This document shows, in pieces, positions 15,543 to 25,749 of a stretch of DNA of 41,919 nucleotides (the first letter of the stretch is position 1; every line of letters starts with the position of its first letter). This DNA comes from an uncultured Clostridia bacterium (GTDB lineage Bacteria; Bacillota; Clostridia; Oscillospirales; Acutalibacteraceae): contig CANQGK010000022.1 of NCBI GenBank assembly GCA_947623175.1, positions 1 through 41,919 on the forward strand. Reading direction: 5' to 3'. The notes under the pieces were generated by a model. That model worked only from the letters and a program-made list of their open reading frames with translations, did not search any database and was not told where the DNA came from. The position numbers and the translations under genes were made by a program.

Positions 15543-16898
15543 TTAATTTTCGACCTTATTTTTTGAGTAAAAGGTATTCAGCATGAATTTTTGCAAATCG
15601 CTTATCAGGATATTTCGCTCATAATCCTCGCAATCGCGAGTATAATACGGGCATTTTTCAAGTCTTGCGCAGTTGGGATATAAGGGGCAATTATCGCAAT
15701 TTGCAACCGGTTTTTTGTATACTAGAAAATCGTCGATTACCTTGGCGTCGGTTATGCCGTTGTATATATCGCCGTATATATATTTGTCTATATGATTGTT
15801 ACACATTCCGAGTTTACCGTCCGGCATTATTACAACGCCGTGCTTGCTGGAACCGATGCAGTTGTTGAGTTTGTAAACAGATCGGAGATTTTGAAAATGA
15901 TACATGTTTTTTTCGGAAAGATAATCCTGAAGCTTGGCAAGATCGTCATATAGTTTTTTGCGATCTTCGTCGGAGCGTTCCGTTTGCAATTTTCCGGTAT
16001 TGTCAAAGAGGGTTCTTACATAAACGGAAACGTATTCATTTCCGGAAAATCTTTCATAAAGATAATCGATAAGGCGGTACAAATTATCTTTATTGAATAA
16101 ATCCATATTGATACGAATAATTACGTTAATCTGCGCTTCGGAAAGGAGTTTAATATTATTTATAACCCGCAAAAAGGGGCTGATCTCGTTTTTATAGATA
16201 TAATTTTTCGTTTTATTGTATATTTCTTCGGTACCGTCGAGGGTAATTTGTACGGATTTTAAATTCCATTTTTCTTTTGCCGTTTCGATGATTTTTTCAT
16301 CGAACAAATAGGCGTTTGTAACCATATTTGCGCCGAATTTAATTCCCGACTTTTCCAAATAATCGGAAATCAGATTTATCGGCTCTATATTATAAAGCGG
16401 TTCTCCACCGAACCATGTAATTGCCACTTTTTTATTTTTGGCATTTTTAACTATATACTTTGCAACGTCGATCGCCTTTTCGGAGGTGAGGGATATTTTA
16501 GCCTGTCCGCGCTCAAAGCAGTAAAAGCAGCGGGCGTTACAATCGGAAGTAGTGAAAATAACGTACGACGTTATCGAATCGTCGTTATCCAATAATTTAA
16601 ATAAATTTTTTAATTGATCGCAGCATTCTCTTTCGTTAAAATCCTGCGTTACCAAAAAATACTGTTCGATTAACCGTTTATTTTCGGATATATCGATATC
16701 CTTTCCGCTTTTTAAAACGGCGCATTCGTTTGAATCGGTTAAAATCAATTCCTTTGTGAGTGTATTATAAACAAGAATGCCCCGAGGGCATTCCGAAAAG
16801 ATCAAATATTTAATAGGACGATATTTTTCGGTTTCGACAACAGCCTGCTTACCCAAAGCTGCAACAATAAAACCGGGCTGTTCAATAATGGTTTTCAT
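15543..16898 (-). CDS. SPASM-domain radical SAM peptide maturase
   Basis: A 451-residue enzyme. Residues 1-100 form an N-terminal region of the type that binds a peptide leader; the radical SAM signature CNARCFYC has Cys120, Cys124 and Cys127; the C-terminal SPASM domain is rich in Cys (CIGSSKHGV, CNNH, CDNCPLYPNCARLEKCPYY and DCEDY). This is the layout of maturases that make sactionine, ranthionine or other links in RiPPs. The start is at 16898, where GGGAG lies upstream; a longer frame to 16928 runs into a hairpin. It is preceded by a small precursor gene and followed by kinase-like, PqqD-like and peptidase genes in one operon. Confidence 0.92.
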   Translation of the reverse strand: MKTIIEQPGFIVAALGKQAVVETEKYRPIKYLIFSECPRGILVYNTLTKELILTDSNECAVLKSGKDIDISENKRLIEQYFLVTQDFNERECCDQLKNLFKLLDNDDSITSYVIFTTSDCNARCFYCFERGQAKISLTSEKAIDVAKYIVKNAKNKKVAITWFGGEPLYNIEPINLISDYLEKSGIKFGANMVTNAYLFDEKIIETAKEKWNLKSVQITLDGTEEIYNKTKNYIYKNEISPFLRVINNIKLLSEAQINVIIRINMDLFNKDNLYRLIDYLYERFSGNEYVSVYVRTLFDNTGKLQTERSDEDRKKLYDDLAKLQDYLSEKNMYHFQNLRSVYKLNNCIGSSKHGVVIMPDGKLGMCNNHIDKYIYGDIYNGITDAKVIDDFLVYKKPVANCDNCPLYPNCARLEKCPYYTRDCEDYERNILISDLQKFMLNTFYSKNKVEN

Positions 16899-16929
16899 AA
16901 GTTTCTCCCAAAAAACTCCGTTATACAAT

Positions 16930-16960
16930 TATGAGGAATGATTAAAAATCATTCCTCATA
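16930..16960 (-). other. Hairpin between the precursor and radical SAM genes
   Basis: A perfect 13-bp stem (16930-16942 with 16948-16960) and a short loop, without a T run. Such hairpins often protect a short abundant precursor mRNA or partly stop transcription before the maturase genes. Confidence 0.6.
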
Positions 16961-16981
16961 ACTTGACTGTGAATATATTTA

Positions 16982-17107
16982 TTAAAATGTGTCGTCACAA
17001 ATTACAATCGGATTACATACCTCGCCGCCAGGTCCGGGCGGAGTAACCGAACTTTCTGTAACAATGTCATTAATATTAAATTTCACGATTTCACAAATTG
17101 CTTTCAT
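16982..17107 (-). CDS. Candidate RiPP precursor peptide, 41 residues
   Basis: A short frame directly before the radical SAM gene, in the same direction. The product starts MKAICEIVKFNINDIVTESS, a leader-like stretch of the type (VKF...DIVT) seen in small Clostridial precursors, and ends PPGPGGEVCNPIVICDDTF, a Gly/Pro segment then two Cys (31 and 37). Cys5 lies in the leader. The SD is weak (GGTG 6 bases upstream). There is no good promoter in the 42 bases before it, so it may be read from the promoter of the cohesin-like gene. The core boundary is not certain; PPGPGG is a reasonable cleavage region. Confidence 0.75.
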   Translation of the reverse strand: MKAICEIVKFNINDIVTESSVTPPGPGGEVCNPIVICDDTF

Positions 17108-17149
17108 ATTAATCACCATATAAATGCTAATAATTTAAAATCAAATTAA

Positions 17150-18673
17150 TCACGAAAGACCAGCATAGGCACGAACGGAATCACCGTACTTGGCAAGAGC
17201 TTTACACAAATTGTTCAAATTTTGATCTACACCCTCAAGATTATTTTTGAGGAAAGATTCTATGCTGTATGTTATTGTATTACTTACCGTTTCTCTTGAA
17301 TCTTTTTTAATCACTTTAGCGGTAACAACAGTACCAAGCTCTGTTGAGAATAAAGTATCCAATTCAGCACGGTTATTTTCGTTTATTTCGAGTTCAAAGG
17401 ATTTTTTTCGCTTTGCGGCGTCTTCATATGTTACCTGAACAGCGTAATTCTCTTTGTCGGCAAGTACAGCATTACCCTGAGCATTAGTAACGCCGAAATA
17501 CATAATAACATTTGACGAAAGGATTAGACCTGCAGAACTAATTTTTGCAGTTGCGGTGTCAAGTGTAGCTGTTGTAGCCTTACTGTTTACTAAATCGCGT
17601 ACAAGTTCGCCTGAAGCATGAGTCTGCCAATCAGGAGAAAGTTCATCTGCAGCACTTGAAATTGGTTTTTCAGTATTATATTTAGCATACGTCTGAACTG
17701 CCGAACCGTACATAATGAGATCTGCACAAACCGTCTTTAAATTAGCATCATTTTCCGACTTCTTAATTTGATTTATTGCAAATTGCAAAACGCTGTAAGT
17801 AACGTCTTTAGCGCATTTGTAAAGAACGCCATCTTTAGTTCCATAGATAACAGCAGTAATAGTTGTACCTATTTCCTGAGGCTGTACACCCTTTAATGTG
17901 TAATAATAGTTTGTAGCATCTTCGGTTCTTTCACTTGCTTGAACCGTAGTTTTTTCTGCTGTTTCAACCTCAGTATCATAACGCGGCTTGGAAAACTCTA
18001 CATAGATATCATTATAACCATTTGTGGTTTCCATGGTTTTCTCAACTCTAAAGTTAATATCAAAACCATTAGCTAACGCTATATTTGCGCCTTTTATTGC
18101 AAGATCATCTGCCGGCACCGGTTCCTGCGGTCCGGGTTCGCTTGCTTCTACGATAATGTCGCCGAATGAACCGGTAACATCATAGAGGACTTCTTCGTCG
18201 CCCGCCATATCCATGGTAACCGTCTCGTCAAAGGGATAGTTGCCGGGGCTTGCTTCTGCACCAATGGTAACATTGATATCAAAAACAGCGGTTGTGGCGG
18301 AATCTAACTCACCGGAAAAGCCAAAGAGTGATAAGAAAGTGAATTTATTACCGTCAATTTTGTATTGACCGTTGCCTTCTTCATCATTGTACTTCTCTAA
18401 GGGCTTTTCCTCGGTTGTGCCCTTATATATAACGGAGTCAACCGATTGTACAACTTCGGGCAGGGTGAACTTTATCATCGCACCCAAAACGTCATTGAAA
18501 TTTGTGATCTTTAGGGTTACGGTAGCCTGTTCGCCGGCTTTGGCGTGAACTTCTTCAGAAGAATACTCAGCTTTCGGGGCTTCGGCACTGACTGACAGCG
18601 CGCCGGCGAAAACCGTCACACAGAGAAGCGCTGCTAACAAGCATGCCAAAGATTTTTTGACAATTTTTCTCAT
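17150..18673 (-). CDS. Secreted cohesin-like domain protein with duplicated C-terminal module
   Basis: A 507-residue protein with a clear signal peptide (LACLLAALLCVTVFAGALSV, cleavage near SAEA, residue 31). Residues about 35-180 look like a cohesin-type beta sandwich (EVHAKAGEQATVTLKITNF, DVLGAMIKFTLP, TTAVFDINVTI, GSFGDIIVE). A short Pro-rich linker (EPGPQEPVPADD) leads to two tandem repeats of about 150 residues, each ending in a helical pair: NLKTVCADLIMYGSAVQTYA and NLNNLCKALAKYGDSVRAYA. The start has TTAGGAG as SD. No anchoring motif is seen, so it is probably secreted. Its role could be to bind dockerin-bearing enzymes, but that is not shown. Confidence 0.75.
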   Translation of the reverse strand: MRKIVKKSLACLLAALLCVTVFAGALSVSAEAPKAEYSSEEVHAKAGEQATVTLKITNFNDVLGAMIKFTLPEVVQSVDSVIYKGTTEEKPLEKYNDEEGNGQYKIDGNKFTFLSLFGFSGELDSATTAVFDINVTIGAEASPGNYPFDETVTMDMAGDEEVLYDVTGSFGDIIVEASEPGPQEPVPADDLAIKGANIALANGFDINFRVEKTMETTNGYNDIYVEFSKPRYDTEVETAEKTTVQASERTEDATNYYYTLKGVQPQEIGTTITAVIYGTKDGVLYKCAKDVTYSVLQFAINQIKKSENDANLKTVCADLIMYGSAVQTYAKYNTEKPISSAADELSPDWQTHASGELVRDLVNSKATTATLDTATAKISSAGLILSSNVIMYFGVTNAQGNAVLADKENYAVQVTYEDAAKRKKSFELEINENNRAELDTLFSTELGTVVTAKVIKKDSRETVSNTITYSIESFLKNNLEGVDQNLNNLCKALAKYGDSVRAYAGLS

Positions 18674-18765
18674 AAAAATACTCCTAACCGGCTTAAAGCC
18701 GAAAAATTAACAGTGCCACAGAATTTTTGCCGAAAAGGGATAAAAGATATCCTATGACTGTAATT

Positions 18766-18794
18766 ATTATAGCAATTAACTATAAAAATCGCAA
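18766..18794 (-). promoter_or_regulatory. Sigma-A promoter of the cohesin-like gene
   Basis: Minus-strand TTGCGA (18789-18794), 17-base spacer, TATAAT (18766-18771). It leaves an mRNA leader of roughly 85 bases and may also serve the RiPP-like operon downstream, since no terminator was found between them. Confidence 0.7.
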
Positions 18795-18936
18795 TAGCCA
18801 AATAAGAGATTTTAGCCCCGTTTTTCGTACAAAAAAACAATCGGTTTTTGTGAAAATAGTCAAAAAAGGAAATCGGGGTGAATTGATTTAGGTATTTCAG
18901 ACCTAAACCAATCCGCTTCCCGTGATTTTAAAGCCG

Positions 18937-18973
18937 CCGGGGAAATCCGTCTTCCCTCTTCGGATCTCCCCGG
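18937..18973 (-). terminator. Putative terminator of the str operon
   Basis: CCGGGGAAATCCG (18937-18949) pairs with CGGATCTCCCCGG (18961-18973) with one mismatch, 18 bases after the tuf stop codon. The following T run is short (TTT, then AAAA). Confidence 0.6.
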
Positions 18974-18991
18974 AATTTACAAGCCGGTGCG

Positions 18992-20191
18992 TTAGCCGTT
19001 AATTTTGGTAACGACGCCGGAACCGACGGTCCTGCCGCCTTCGCGGATAGCGAAGCGCAGTCCCTCTTCGATTGCAATGGGGGTAATAAGCTCGACGTCC
19101 ATCTCAACGTTATCGCCCGGCATGCACATCTCGGTGCCCTCCGGAAGCGATATTACGCCGGTAACGTCGGTAGTTCTGAAATAGAACTGCGGACGATAGT
19201 TATTAAAGAAAGGTGTATGACGGCCGCCCTCTTCCTTGGTAAGGATATAAACCTGACCGTGGAAGTTGGTATGCGGGTTTATCGAGCCGGGTTTGCAAAG
19301 AACCTGACCGCGCTCAACCTCGTCACGACCGATACCGCGAAGCAACGCGCCTACGTTGTCGCCGGCTTCACAATAATCGAGAGTCTTGCGGAACATTTCC
19401 ATAGAAGTAACAACCGTCTTGGCTCTCTCCTCGGTAAGACCGATGATCTCAACCTCGTCGCCGGCGTTGAGCTTACCGCGCTCAACACGTCCGGTAACAA
19501 CGGTACCGCGTCCGGAAATGGTCATAACGTCCTCGATAGGCATAAGGAACGGAAGATCCGCCTTGCGCTCGGGGGTGGGGATATAGCTGTCAACGGCGTC
19601 CATAAGCTCCTTGATAGGTGCGTAAGCCGGATCGTCAACGCTGTCGGAAGCCTCGAGAGCCTGCAGAGCCGAGCCCTTGATAATCGGGGTATCGTCGCCG
19701 GGGAACTCGTACTTGTCAAGAGTCTCGCGGATTTCCATCTCAACGAGCTCTAAAAGCTCGGGATCGTCAACCTGGTCAACCTTATTCATAAATACTACGA
19801 TATAGGGTACGCCAACCTGACGGGCGAGCAGTAAGTGCTCCTTGGTCTGAGCCATAGGGCCGTCGGTAGCGGCTATAACGAGTATCGCACCGTCCATCTG
19901 CGCGGCGCCGGTGATCATGTTCTTAACATAGTCGGCGTGTCCGGGGCAGTCTACGTGAGCATAGTGACGGTTGTCGGTCTCGTACTCAACGTGTGCGGTA
20001 TTGATAGTGATACCGCGCTCTCTCTCCTCGGGAGCCTTATCGATATTCGCATAGTCCTCGAAAGCCGCCTGACCCTTAAGTGAAAGGTACTTGGTGATAG
20101 CCGCGGTGAGGGTGGTTTTACCATGGTCAACGTGACCGATGGTGCCAATGTTAACGTGCGGTTTGCTACGTTCAAATTTTGCCTTTGCCAT
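18992..20191 (-). CDS. tuf: Elongation factor Tu
   Basis: A 399-residue translation GTPase that brings aminoacyl-tRNA to the ribosome. G motifs: GHVDHGKTT near residue 18, DCPGHADYV near 80 and NKVD near 135; domains 2 and 3 are complete up to the usual end [12 protein letters not shown]. It is the last gene of the rpsL-rpsG-fusA-tuf order, 79 bases after fusA, with a good SD (AGGAGG). Confidence 0.99.
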   Translation of the reverse strand: MAKAKFERSKPHVNIGTIGHVDHGKTTLTAAITKYLSLKGQAAFEDYANIDKAPEERERGITINTAHVEYETDNRHYAHVDCPGHADYVKNMITGAAQMDGAILVIAATDGPMAQTKEHLLLARQVGVPYIVVFMNKVDQVDDPELLELVEMEIRETLDKYEFPGDDTPIIKGSALQALEASDSVDDPAYAPIKELMDAVDSYIPTPERKADLPFLMPIEDVMTISGRGTVVTGRVERGKLNAGDEVEIIGLTEERAKTVVTSMEMFRKTLDYCEAGDNVGALLRGIGRDEVERGQVLCKPGSINPHTNFHGQVYILTKEEGGRHTPFFNNYRPQFYFRTTDVTGVISLPEGTEMCMPGDNVEMDVELITPIAIEEGLRFAIREGGRTVGSGVVTKING

Positions 20192-20270
20192 TATAAATTT
20201 CCTCCTTAGAAATCTGTTTTATATAGTTTACCAAATTTTTTTAAAAATTTCAAGCATTATTTCCATTTAT

Positions 20271-22352
20271 TTAATCTTTTTTTGTTCTGGCGGAAATAAT
20301 CTTCTCGGAAATGCTCTTGGGCACTTCCTTATATCCGTCGGGTTCCATTACGTACTGACCTCTGCCCTGTGTCTTGGAACGAAGGTCCGTAGCGTAGCCG
20401 AACATATCGCCGAGCGGCACGCGCGCGTTGATCTGCTTGACGCCCGAGCGGTCCTCGAAGCCCTGTATCTCGCCGCGGCGGGAATTAAGGTCGCCGATAA
20501 CGTCGCCCATATATTCCTCCGGCACGATAACCGAAACCTTCATAATAGGCTCCAAAAGCACCGGATCCGCCAGACGGCAAGCCTCCTTAAACGCCATAGA
20601 GCCGGCAATCTTAAACGCCATTTCGGACGAGTCGACCTCGTGGTAAGAACCGTCGTAAAGGGTAACCTTGACGTCGACTACGGGGTAGTTCGCCAGCACG
20701 CCGGCGCTTAACGCCCCCTTGATACCTGCGTCAACCGCGGGGATATATTCCTTAGGCACGGTACCGCCGGTAACGGCGTTGATAAACTCATAGCCCTTGC
20801 CCGACTCGTTAGGCTCGACGATGATCTTAACATGTCCGTACTGACCGGAACCGCCCGACTGACGCTTATACTTGGTCTCGTGGTCAACCTTCTTACGGAT
20901 GCTCTCCTTATAAGCAACCTGCGGAGCGCCGACGTTCGCCTCAACCTTGAACTCGCGAAGCAGACGGTCGACGATAATCTCAAGGTGTAATTCACCCATA
21001 CCGGCGATAATGGTCTGTCCCGTCTCCTCGTCGGTATACGCCTTAAAGGTAGGATCCTCCTCGGCAAGCTTGGCAAGCGCTATGCCCATCTTTTCCTGGC
21101 CCGCCTTGGTCTTAGGCTCGATAGCGACGCGGATAACAGGCTCGGGGAAGTTCATCGACTCGAGCACGATAGGATGCTTCTCGTCGCAGAGCGTATCGCC
21201 CGTGGTGGTATTCTTAAGTCCTACCGCCGCGGCAATATCTCCCGCGTAGCAGGTCTCGATATCCTCGCGGTGATTGGCATGCATTTGTAAAATTCTGCCC
21301 ATACGCTCGCGGTTCTGCTTAACCGAATTATACACTCCGGAGCCGGCGTCAACCGTACCGGAATAAACGCGGAAGAAGCAAATCTTTCCCACGAAGGGAT
21401 CCGTAGCTATCTTGAACGCCAAAGCGGAGAAAGGCTCGGTGTCGGACGAATGACGCACTTCCTCCTCGTCGGTATCGGGATTTACACCCTTGATAGCCTC
21501 AACGTCGGTAGGCGCGGGCATATAATCGACGATAGCGTCGAGCAAGGGCTGCACGCCCTTATTCCTATAAGAAGTACCGCAGGTGATAGGCACCATGCTG
21601 TTCTCAATAGTGGACTTGCGGATAATCTTTTTAATCTGCTCAACCGTAGGCTCCTCGCCCTCGAAATACTTCTCCATGAGCTCCTCGTCCTGCTCGACGA
21701 TATGCTCTATAAGATTGGTACGGTACTCGCCTACAAGCTCCGCCATATCCTCCGGTATCGGCTCCTCGCGAACGTCCTTTCCGAGGTCGTCGTAGTAAAC
21801 GAGCGCTTTCATCTCGACTAAATCGACGAGCCCCTTAAAGGTGTCCTCGCTGCCTATCGGAAGCTGGATCGGAACGGCGTTACAGTTGAAACGCTCCTTA
21901 ATCATCTTAAGCACGTTGTAAAAATCGGCGCCCATAATGTCCATCTTATTAACATAGATCATACGGGGTACCTTGTATTCATCAGCCTGATGCCAAACGG
22001 TCTCGGACTGAGGCTCAACACCGCCCTTGGCGCAAAGGACGGTCACAGAACCGTCAAGCACGCGCAGTGAACGCTGAACTTCTACCGTAAAGTCAACGTG
22101 TCCGGGTGTGTCGATAATATTGATACGATGGTCCTTCCAGAAACAAGTGGTAGCGGCGGAGGTGATGGTAATTCCTCTCTCCTGCTCCTGCTCCATCCAG
22201 TCCATAGTTGATGCACCGTCGTGAGTTTCGCCCATCTTACGGTTAATACCGGTATAGAAAAGGATACGCTCGGTCGTGGTAGTTTTGCCGGCATCAATAT
22301 GTGCCATTATACCAATATTTCTTGTCATTTCAAGAGATACTTTTCTCGGCAT
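20271..22352 (-). CDS. fusA: Elongation factor G
   Basis: A 693-residue translocation GTPase of normal length. G motifs: [19 protein letters not shown] near residue 17, [12 protein letters not shown] and NKMD. The start is at 22352 (MPRKVSLE) because GGAGG lies 6 bases upstream; the frame itself extends four codons further. Part of the str operon between rpsG and tuf. Confidence 0.99.
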   Translation of the reverse strand: MPRKVSLEMTRNIGIMAHIDAGKTTTTERILFYTGINRKMGETHDGASTMDWMEQEQERGITITSAATTCFWKDHRINIIDTPGHVDFTVEVQRSLRVLDGSVTVLCAKGGVEPQSETVWHQADEYKVPRMIYVNKMDIMGADFYNVLKMIKERFNCNAVPIQLPIGSEDTFKGLVDLVEMKALVYYDDLGKDVREEPIPEDMAELVGEYRTNLIEHIVEQDEELMEKYFEGEEPTVEQIKKIIRKSTIENSMVPITCGTSYRNKGVQPLLDAIVDYMPAPTDVEAIKGVNPDTDEEEVRHSSDTEPFSALAFKIATDPFVGKICFFRVYSGTVDAGSGVYNSVKQNRERMGRILQMHANHREDIETCYAGDIAAAVGLKNTTTGDTLCDEKHPIVLESMNFPEPVIRVAIEPKTKAGQEKMGIALAKLAEEDPTFKAYTDEETGQTIIAGMGELHLEIIVDRLLREFKVEANVGAPQVAYKESIRKKVDHETKYKRQSGGSGQYGHVKIIVEPNESGKGYEFINAVTGGTVPKEYIPAVDAGIKGALSAGVLANYPVVDVKVTLYDGSYHEVDSSEMAFKIAGSMAFKEACRLADPVLLEPIMKVSVIVPEEYMGDVIGDLNSRRGEIQGFEDRSGVKQINARVPLGDMFGYATDLRSKTQGRGQYVMEPDGYKEVPKSISEKIISARTKKD

Positions 22353-22398
22353 ATTTTCCTCCAATTTGAATTATGCGAAAGCAATTTTACGTCTTAAA

Positions 22399-22869
22399 CT
22401 ACCATCTGTAATGGGCAAACGCTCTGTTAGCCTCTGCCATCTTATGTGTATCGTCACGCTTCTTGGCAGCGCCGCCCGCACCGTTGACAGCGTCGAGAAT
22501 TTCGGCGGCAAGACGTTCCTTCATAGTCTTTTCGGAACGGGTGCGGCTGTAAACGGTCAGCCAGCGAAGACCCAACGTAAGCTTTCTCTCGGGGCGAACT
22601 TCAAACGGAACCTGATAGGTCGCGCCGCCCTTACGAACCGCCTTGACCTCTAATTGAGGCATAACGTTTTCCATAGCCTGGTCAAACACCTCAAGCGGGT
22701 TCTTTCCTGTTTTTTCATTGATAATGTCGAAAGCGCCGTATACGATCTTTTGAGCTACGCCCTTCTTACCGTCAAGCATGATATTGTTGATAAGACGGGT
22801 AACTATTTTCGAATTGTACAGCGGATCCGGCAATACGTCACGTTTAGCAATAAAGCCTCTTCTTGGCAC
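22399..22869 (-). CDS. rpsG: 30S ribosomal protein S7
   Basis: 156 residues, exactly the common S7 length, when started at the GTG at 22869 (reads [16 protein letters not shown]). AAGGAGGG sits 6-7 bases before this GTG, and the family start PRRG agrees. An ATG eight codons further upstream overlaps the SD and is rejected. It binds the 3' domain of 16S rRNA. Confidence 0.98.
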   Translation of the reverse strand: MPRRGFIAKRDVLPDPLYNSKIVTRLINNIMLDGKKGVAQKIVYGAFDIINEKTGKNPLEVFDQAMENVMPQLEVKAVRKGGATYQVPFEVRPERKLTLGLRWLTVYSRTRSEKTMKERLAAEILDAVNGAGGAAKKRDDTHKMAEANRAFAHYRW

Positions 22870-22999
22870 TTTGCTTCCCTCCTTCATAATAATGATATCA
22901 TAGGTACTCGAGTAACTTCCCCGTTGTACCAAGCGCGGCTCCTATACATATAATATATATAAACCGCTGCCTGATAACGCAGCAGAGATTACCTTTAAT

Positions 23000-23422
23000 T
23001 TACTTCGCACCCGATTTAGGACGCTTCGCACCGTATTTGGAACGTCCCTGCATTCTGTTGGCAACGCCCTGTGTATCAAGGGTTCCGCGTATGATGTGAT
23101 AACGCACACCGGGAAGATCCTTAACACGACCGCCACGAATAAGCACCACGCTGTGCTCCTGTAAATTGTGTCCGATTCCCGGAATGTAGGCGGATACCTC
23201 TATACCGTTGGAAAGACGCACCCTGGCAATTTTACGAAGAGCCGAGTTAGGCTTTTTGGGGGTGGAGGTTTTTACGGCTGTGCACACTCCGCGCTTTTGT
23301 GGAGAATCGTTATCCGTAGCACGGCGCTTCATCGAATTATAGCCCTTTAAAAGAGCCGGCGCTTTTGCTTTTTTCTCCAGAGTCTCACGGCCGCTGCGAA
23401 CCAATTGGTTAAACGTAGGCAC
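23000..23422 (-). CDS. rpsL: 30S ribosomal protein S12
   Basis: 140 residues when started at the GTG at 23422 ([13 protein letters not shown], the conserved S12 beginning). GGAG is 10 bases upstream. The decoding-site motifs [11 protein letters not shown] and [20 protein letters not shown] are intact, with Lys at the streptomycin-related positions, so nothing suggests resistance. First gene of the str operon. Confidence 0.98.
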   Translation of the reverse strand: MPTFNQLVRSGRETLEKKAKAPALLKGYNSMKRRATDNDSPQKRGVCTAVKTSTPKKPNSALRKIARVRLSNGIEVSAYIPGIGHNLQEHSVVLIRGGRVKDLPGVRYHIIRGTLDTQGVANRMQGRSKYGAKRPKSGAK

Positions 23423-23450
23423 TGTTGCATTACTCCTTTCTTTGGTTACT

Positions 23451-23476
23451 ATGCCGATATAAGCATAATTCGGCAT
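23451..23476 (-). other. Hairpin in the rpsL leader
   Basis: ATGCCGA (23451-23457) and TCGGCAT (23470-23476) form a stem in the 5' leader of the str operon mRNA, between promoter and SD. A regulatory role is possible but not shown. Confidence 0.35.
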
Positions 23477-23484
23477 GCTATATT

Positions 23485-23513
23485 AGTTTAGCACACCGAA
23501 TCAAATATGTCAA
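23485..23513 (-). promoter_or_regulatory. Sigma-A promoter of the str operon
   Basis: Minus-strand TTGACA (23508-23513), 17-base spacer, TAAACT (23485-23490), about 65 bases before the rpsL start. Confidence 0.75.
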
Positions 23514-23584
23514 ATATTTTTTTACTTTTTCCGCTTTTTCGGGAAAATACCGAAAAAAGAGGCACAAAAACGCCCTTTTTGTGA

Positions 23585-24775
23585 TTAATTCTCTAAATTC
23601 TGCGGGTTTTGAGCGCCTTCGCCCGCCGAAGCCTTCGCCTTTTTGCGGGAATTTTTATATTCCACCGCTTCCCGCAGCAGCGTATAAAGCACCGCGCTTA
23701 CGGGTACGGCGATAAGGGTTCCGAAGACGCCGCCTATATTGCCGCCGACCATGACCGCGCTTACCACGATCACGCCCGGCAAACCCACCGCCTTGCCGAC
23801 TACCTTCGGGTAAATGAGGTTACCCTCTATCTGCTGGAGGATAAGCAGGAATATTACGAAAAATACCGCCTTTAGAGGATTTGTTATAACTATCAGCAAA
23901 AATCCGACTATGGCGCCTATGGTTGCGCCCACTACCGGAATAAGGGCGGTAACACATATAATCACGGAAATGATAAGCGCGTTCGGGAAACGGAAAATGT
24001 TCATCCCCACAAAGCAAAGGCTGCCCAATATCACCGCCTCGATAAGCTGACCGCCGATAAAGCGGGAAAACAAATCCTGCGTGGTCGAGGATATGTGATA
24101 TATTACTTTGGTAGCCTTCTCGGGAATAAAGGCGTCGATGACCTTTTTTACAAATCTGCCGATTTTTTCCTTTTGCGCCAATACGTAAACCGAAATGACC
24201 AGGCTGAACAGCGCGTCGAATATACCCGAGAATACCGAGGTGGTAATGCCGACCGCGTTGCCGAAAAGCTTCTTTGTGCTGCCGAAATCGAGCCATTTCT
24301 TAACGGCATTTGCGGCAGAGGCGAAGTTGATCTTAGGCTTCGGCAAAGACTGCTCGATATGAAGCTTGCGAAGCAGCAATTCCGCACGAATGCGCACTTC
24401 CTCTACGAAAGAAGGCATTTTTTCGGCAAGTCTGGTTATGGTCTTTACAATGTCGGGGATAATTACGAGAATCAACATCGATATTATCCCGAACGCCAAA
24501 ATATAGGTGAGCAGCAGGCAAACGGGGCGCTTTAATTTGCGCACAAGCTTTTTGCGGCTTTTGTCCATAAATTTAAAAACCTTATTTTCGAGCGCGCTCA
24601 ATAGTACGTTCAGCACAAAGGCGATGCACAGCGCCGCGATTACCGGCGAAAAAATCGAAATTATCCGATTAAACAACGCAATCACATTGCCGTAATTTTG
24701 AATTGCGGTGAAAATAAGCGCGCCCGCGAAAATTATAAATAAAATCTTTTTTACGTTTTTTGAATTAAGTTCCAT
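23585..24775 (-). CDS. AI-2E family (PerM-like) transporter
   Basis: A 396-residue membrane protein with about eight hydrophobic segments and a large soluble part between the second and third pairs, the layout of the UPF0118/AI-2E exporter family. The typical C-terminal region is present (IEGNLIYPKVVGKAVGLPGV, then VVSAVMVGGNIGGVFG). Family members have been linked to autoinducer-2 export or Na+/H+ transport, so the substrate is open. GGGAGG precedes the ATG. Monocistronic, divergent from sigG. Confidence 0.88.
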   Translation of the reverse strand: MELNSKNVKKILFIIFAGALIFTAIQNYGNVIALFNRIISIFSPVIAALCIAFVLNVLLSALENKVFKFMDKSRKKLVRKLKRPVCLLLTYILAFGIISMLILVIIPDIVKTITRLAEKMPSFVEEVRIRAELLLRKLHIEQSLPKPKINFASAANAVKKWLDFGSTKKLFGNAVGITTSVFSGIFDALFSLVISVYVLAQKEKIGRFVKKVIDAFIPEKATKVIYHISSTTQDLFSRFIGGQLIEAVILGSLCFVGMNIFRFPNALIISVIICVTALIPVVGATIGAIVGFLLIVITNPLKAVFFVIFLLILQQIEGNLIYPKVVGKAVGLPGVIVVSAVMVGGNIGGVFGTLIAVPVSAVLYTLLREAVEYKNSRKKAKASAGEGAQNPQNLEN

Positions 24776-24975
24776 GCTTGCCTCCCGTGAAAAATCAAAT
24801 CGGATACATATTATATATATTATACTTTATATTTTCGAAAACCGCAATCCAAAATAATATATTTTTAAATATTTTGAAAATTCAAGTGAAATCTGTCGAA
24901 ACAAAAAATATTTTTATAGGTTAGCGGCGCCCTATAACGGTAATAATTGTTATATAACAACGGAGGTGCCGCACC

Positions 24976-25740
24976 ATGTACAACAACAAGGTTTTTATTT
25001 GCGGGGTTGATACTTCAAAACTGCCGCTTTTAAAGGAAAAGAAAAAGGAGGAGCTTTTAAAACAGGTCAAAACGGGAAACAGCGCAGCGCGTGACGAGCT
25101 TATAAACGGCAACCTGCGCCTGGTGCTGAGCGTCGTCCAACGCTTCACGGGCAGGGGTGAAAATACGGACGATTTGTTTCAGGTGGGCTGTATCGGGCTT
25201 ATAAAATCGATCGATAATTTCGACGTTACCCAAAACGTGCGCTTTTCGACCTACGCCGTTCCGATGATAATCGGCGAAATACGGCGGTATTTGCGGGATA
25301 ACAATCCGATAAGGGTGAGCCGTTCTATAAAGGACACCGCCTACAAAGCCATGCAGGTGAAGGAAGAGCTTATGCGAAACAATCAAACCGAGCCCACCGT
25401 CGAGGAAATTGCGGCAAAATTGGAAATTTCCACAAGCGAGGTGGTAATCGCCCTCGAAAGCATCGTAAATCCGACCTCACTTTACGATCCGGTTTATTCC
25501 GACGGCGGCGACACCATTTACGTGCTCGACCAGATGGGTGACAACAACGACGACAATAATTGGCTGGGCGAAATTGCCTTAAAGGAATCGATAAAGGAGC
25601 TGAGCGACCGCGAAAAGCTTATTTTGTCGCTCAGATTTATGAAGGGCAAAACCCAAATGGAGGTTTCAAAAGAAATAGGCATATCGCAAGCGCAGGTATC
25701 CCGTCTCGAAAAGGGCGCGCTCGATAAAATAAAAAGCTAA
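24976..25740 (+). CDS. sigG: RNA polymerase sigma-G factor (forespore)
   Basis: A 254-residue group 3 sigma factor. It begins with the SigG hallmark NKVFICGVDTSKLPLL, has region 2 with NGNLRLVLSVVQRF and DDLFQVGCIGLIKSIDNFD, then FSTYAVPMIIGEIRRYLRDN, and a region 4 helix-turn-helix with MEVSKEIGISQAQVSRLEKG. SigG drives late forespore genes, so the organism very likely makes endospores. The SD is GGAGGTG. It stands alone; the usual spoIIG partner genes are not next to it. Confidence 0.95.
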   Translation: MYNNKVFICGVDTSKLPLLKEKKKEELLKQVKTGNSAARDELINGNLRLVLSVVQRFTGRGENTDDLFQVGCIGLIKSIDNFDVTQNVRFSTYAVPMIIGEIRRYLRDNNPIRVSRSIKDTAYKAMQVKEELMRNNQTEPTVEEIAAKLEISTSEVVIALESIVNPTSLYDPVYSDGGDTIYVLDQMGDNNDDNNWLGEIALKESIKELSDREKLILSLRFMKGKTQMEVSKEIGISQAQVSRLEKGALDKIKS

Positions 25741-25749
25741 GCCCGAAGT

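Larger units (their letters stand above)
18674..18991. other. Intergenic region between tuf and the cohesin-like gene
   Basis: Holds the promoter of the cohesin-like gene (18766-18794), a small inverted repeat TTTAGGT/ACCTAAA near 18890-18906, and the putative tuf terminator (18937-18973). No gene is seen. Confidence 0.6.

Noticed and set aside
18674-18991. Search for tRNA genes near tuf
   Set aside because: No cloverleaf or T-loop consensus was seen here or elsewhere in the window.
20139-20711. Long frames opposite fusA, tuf and other GC-rich genes
   Set aside because: They are shadows on the opposite strand of conserved genes and have no SD or family match.
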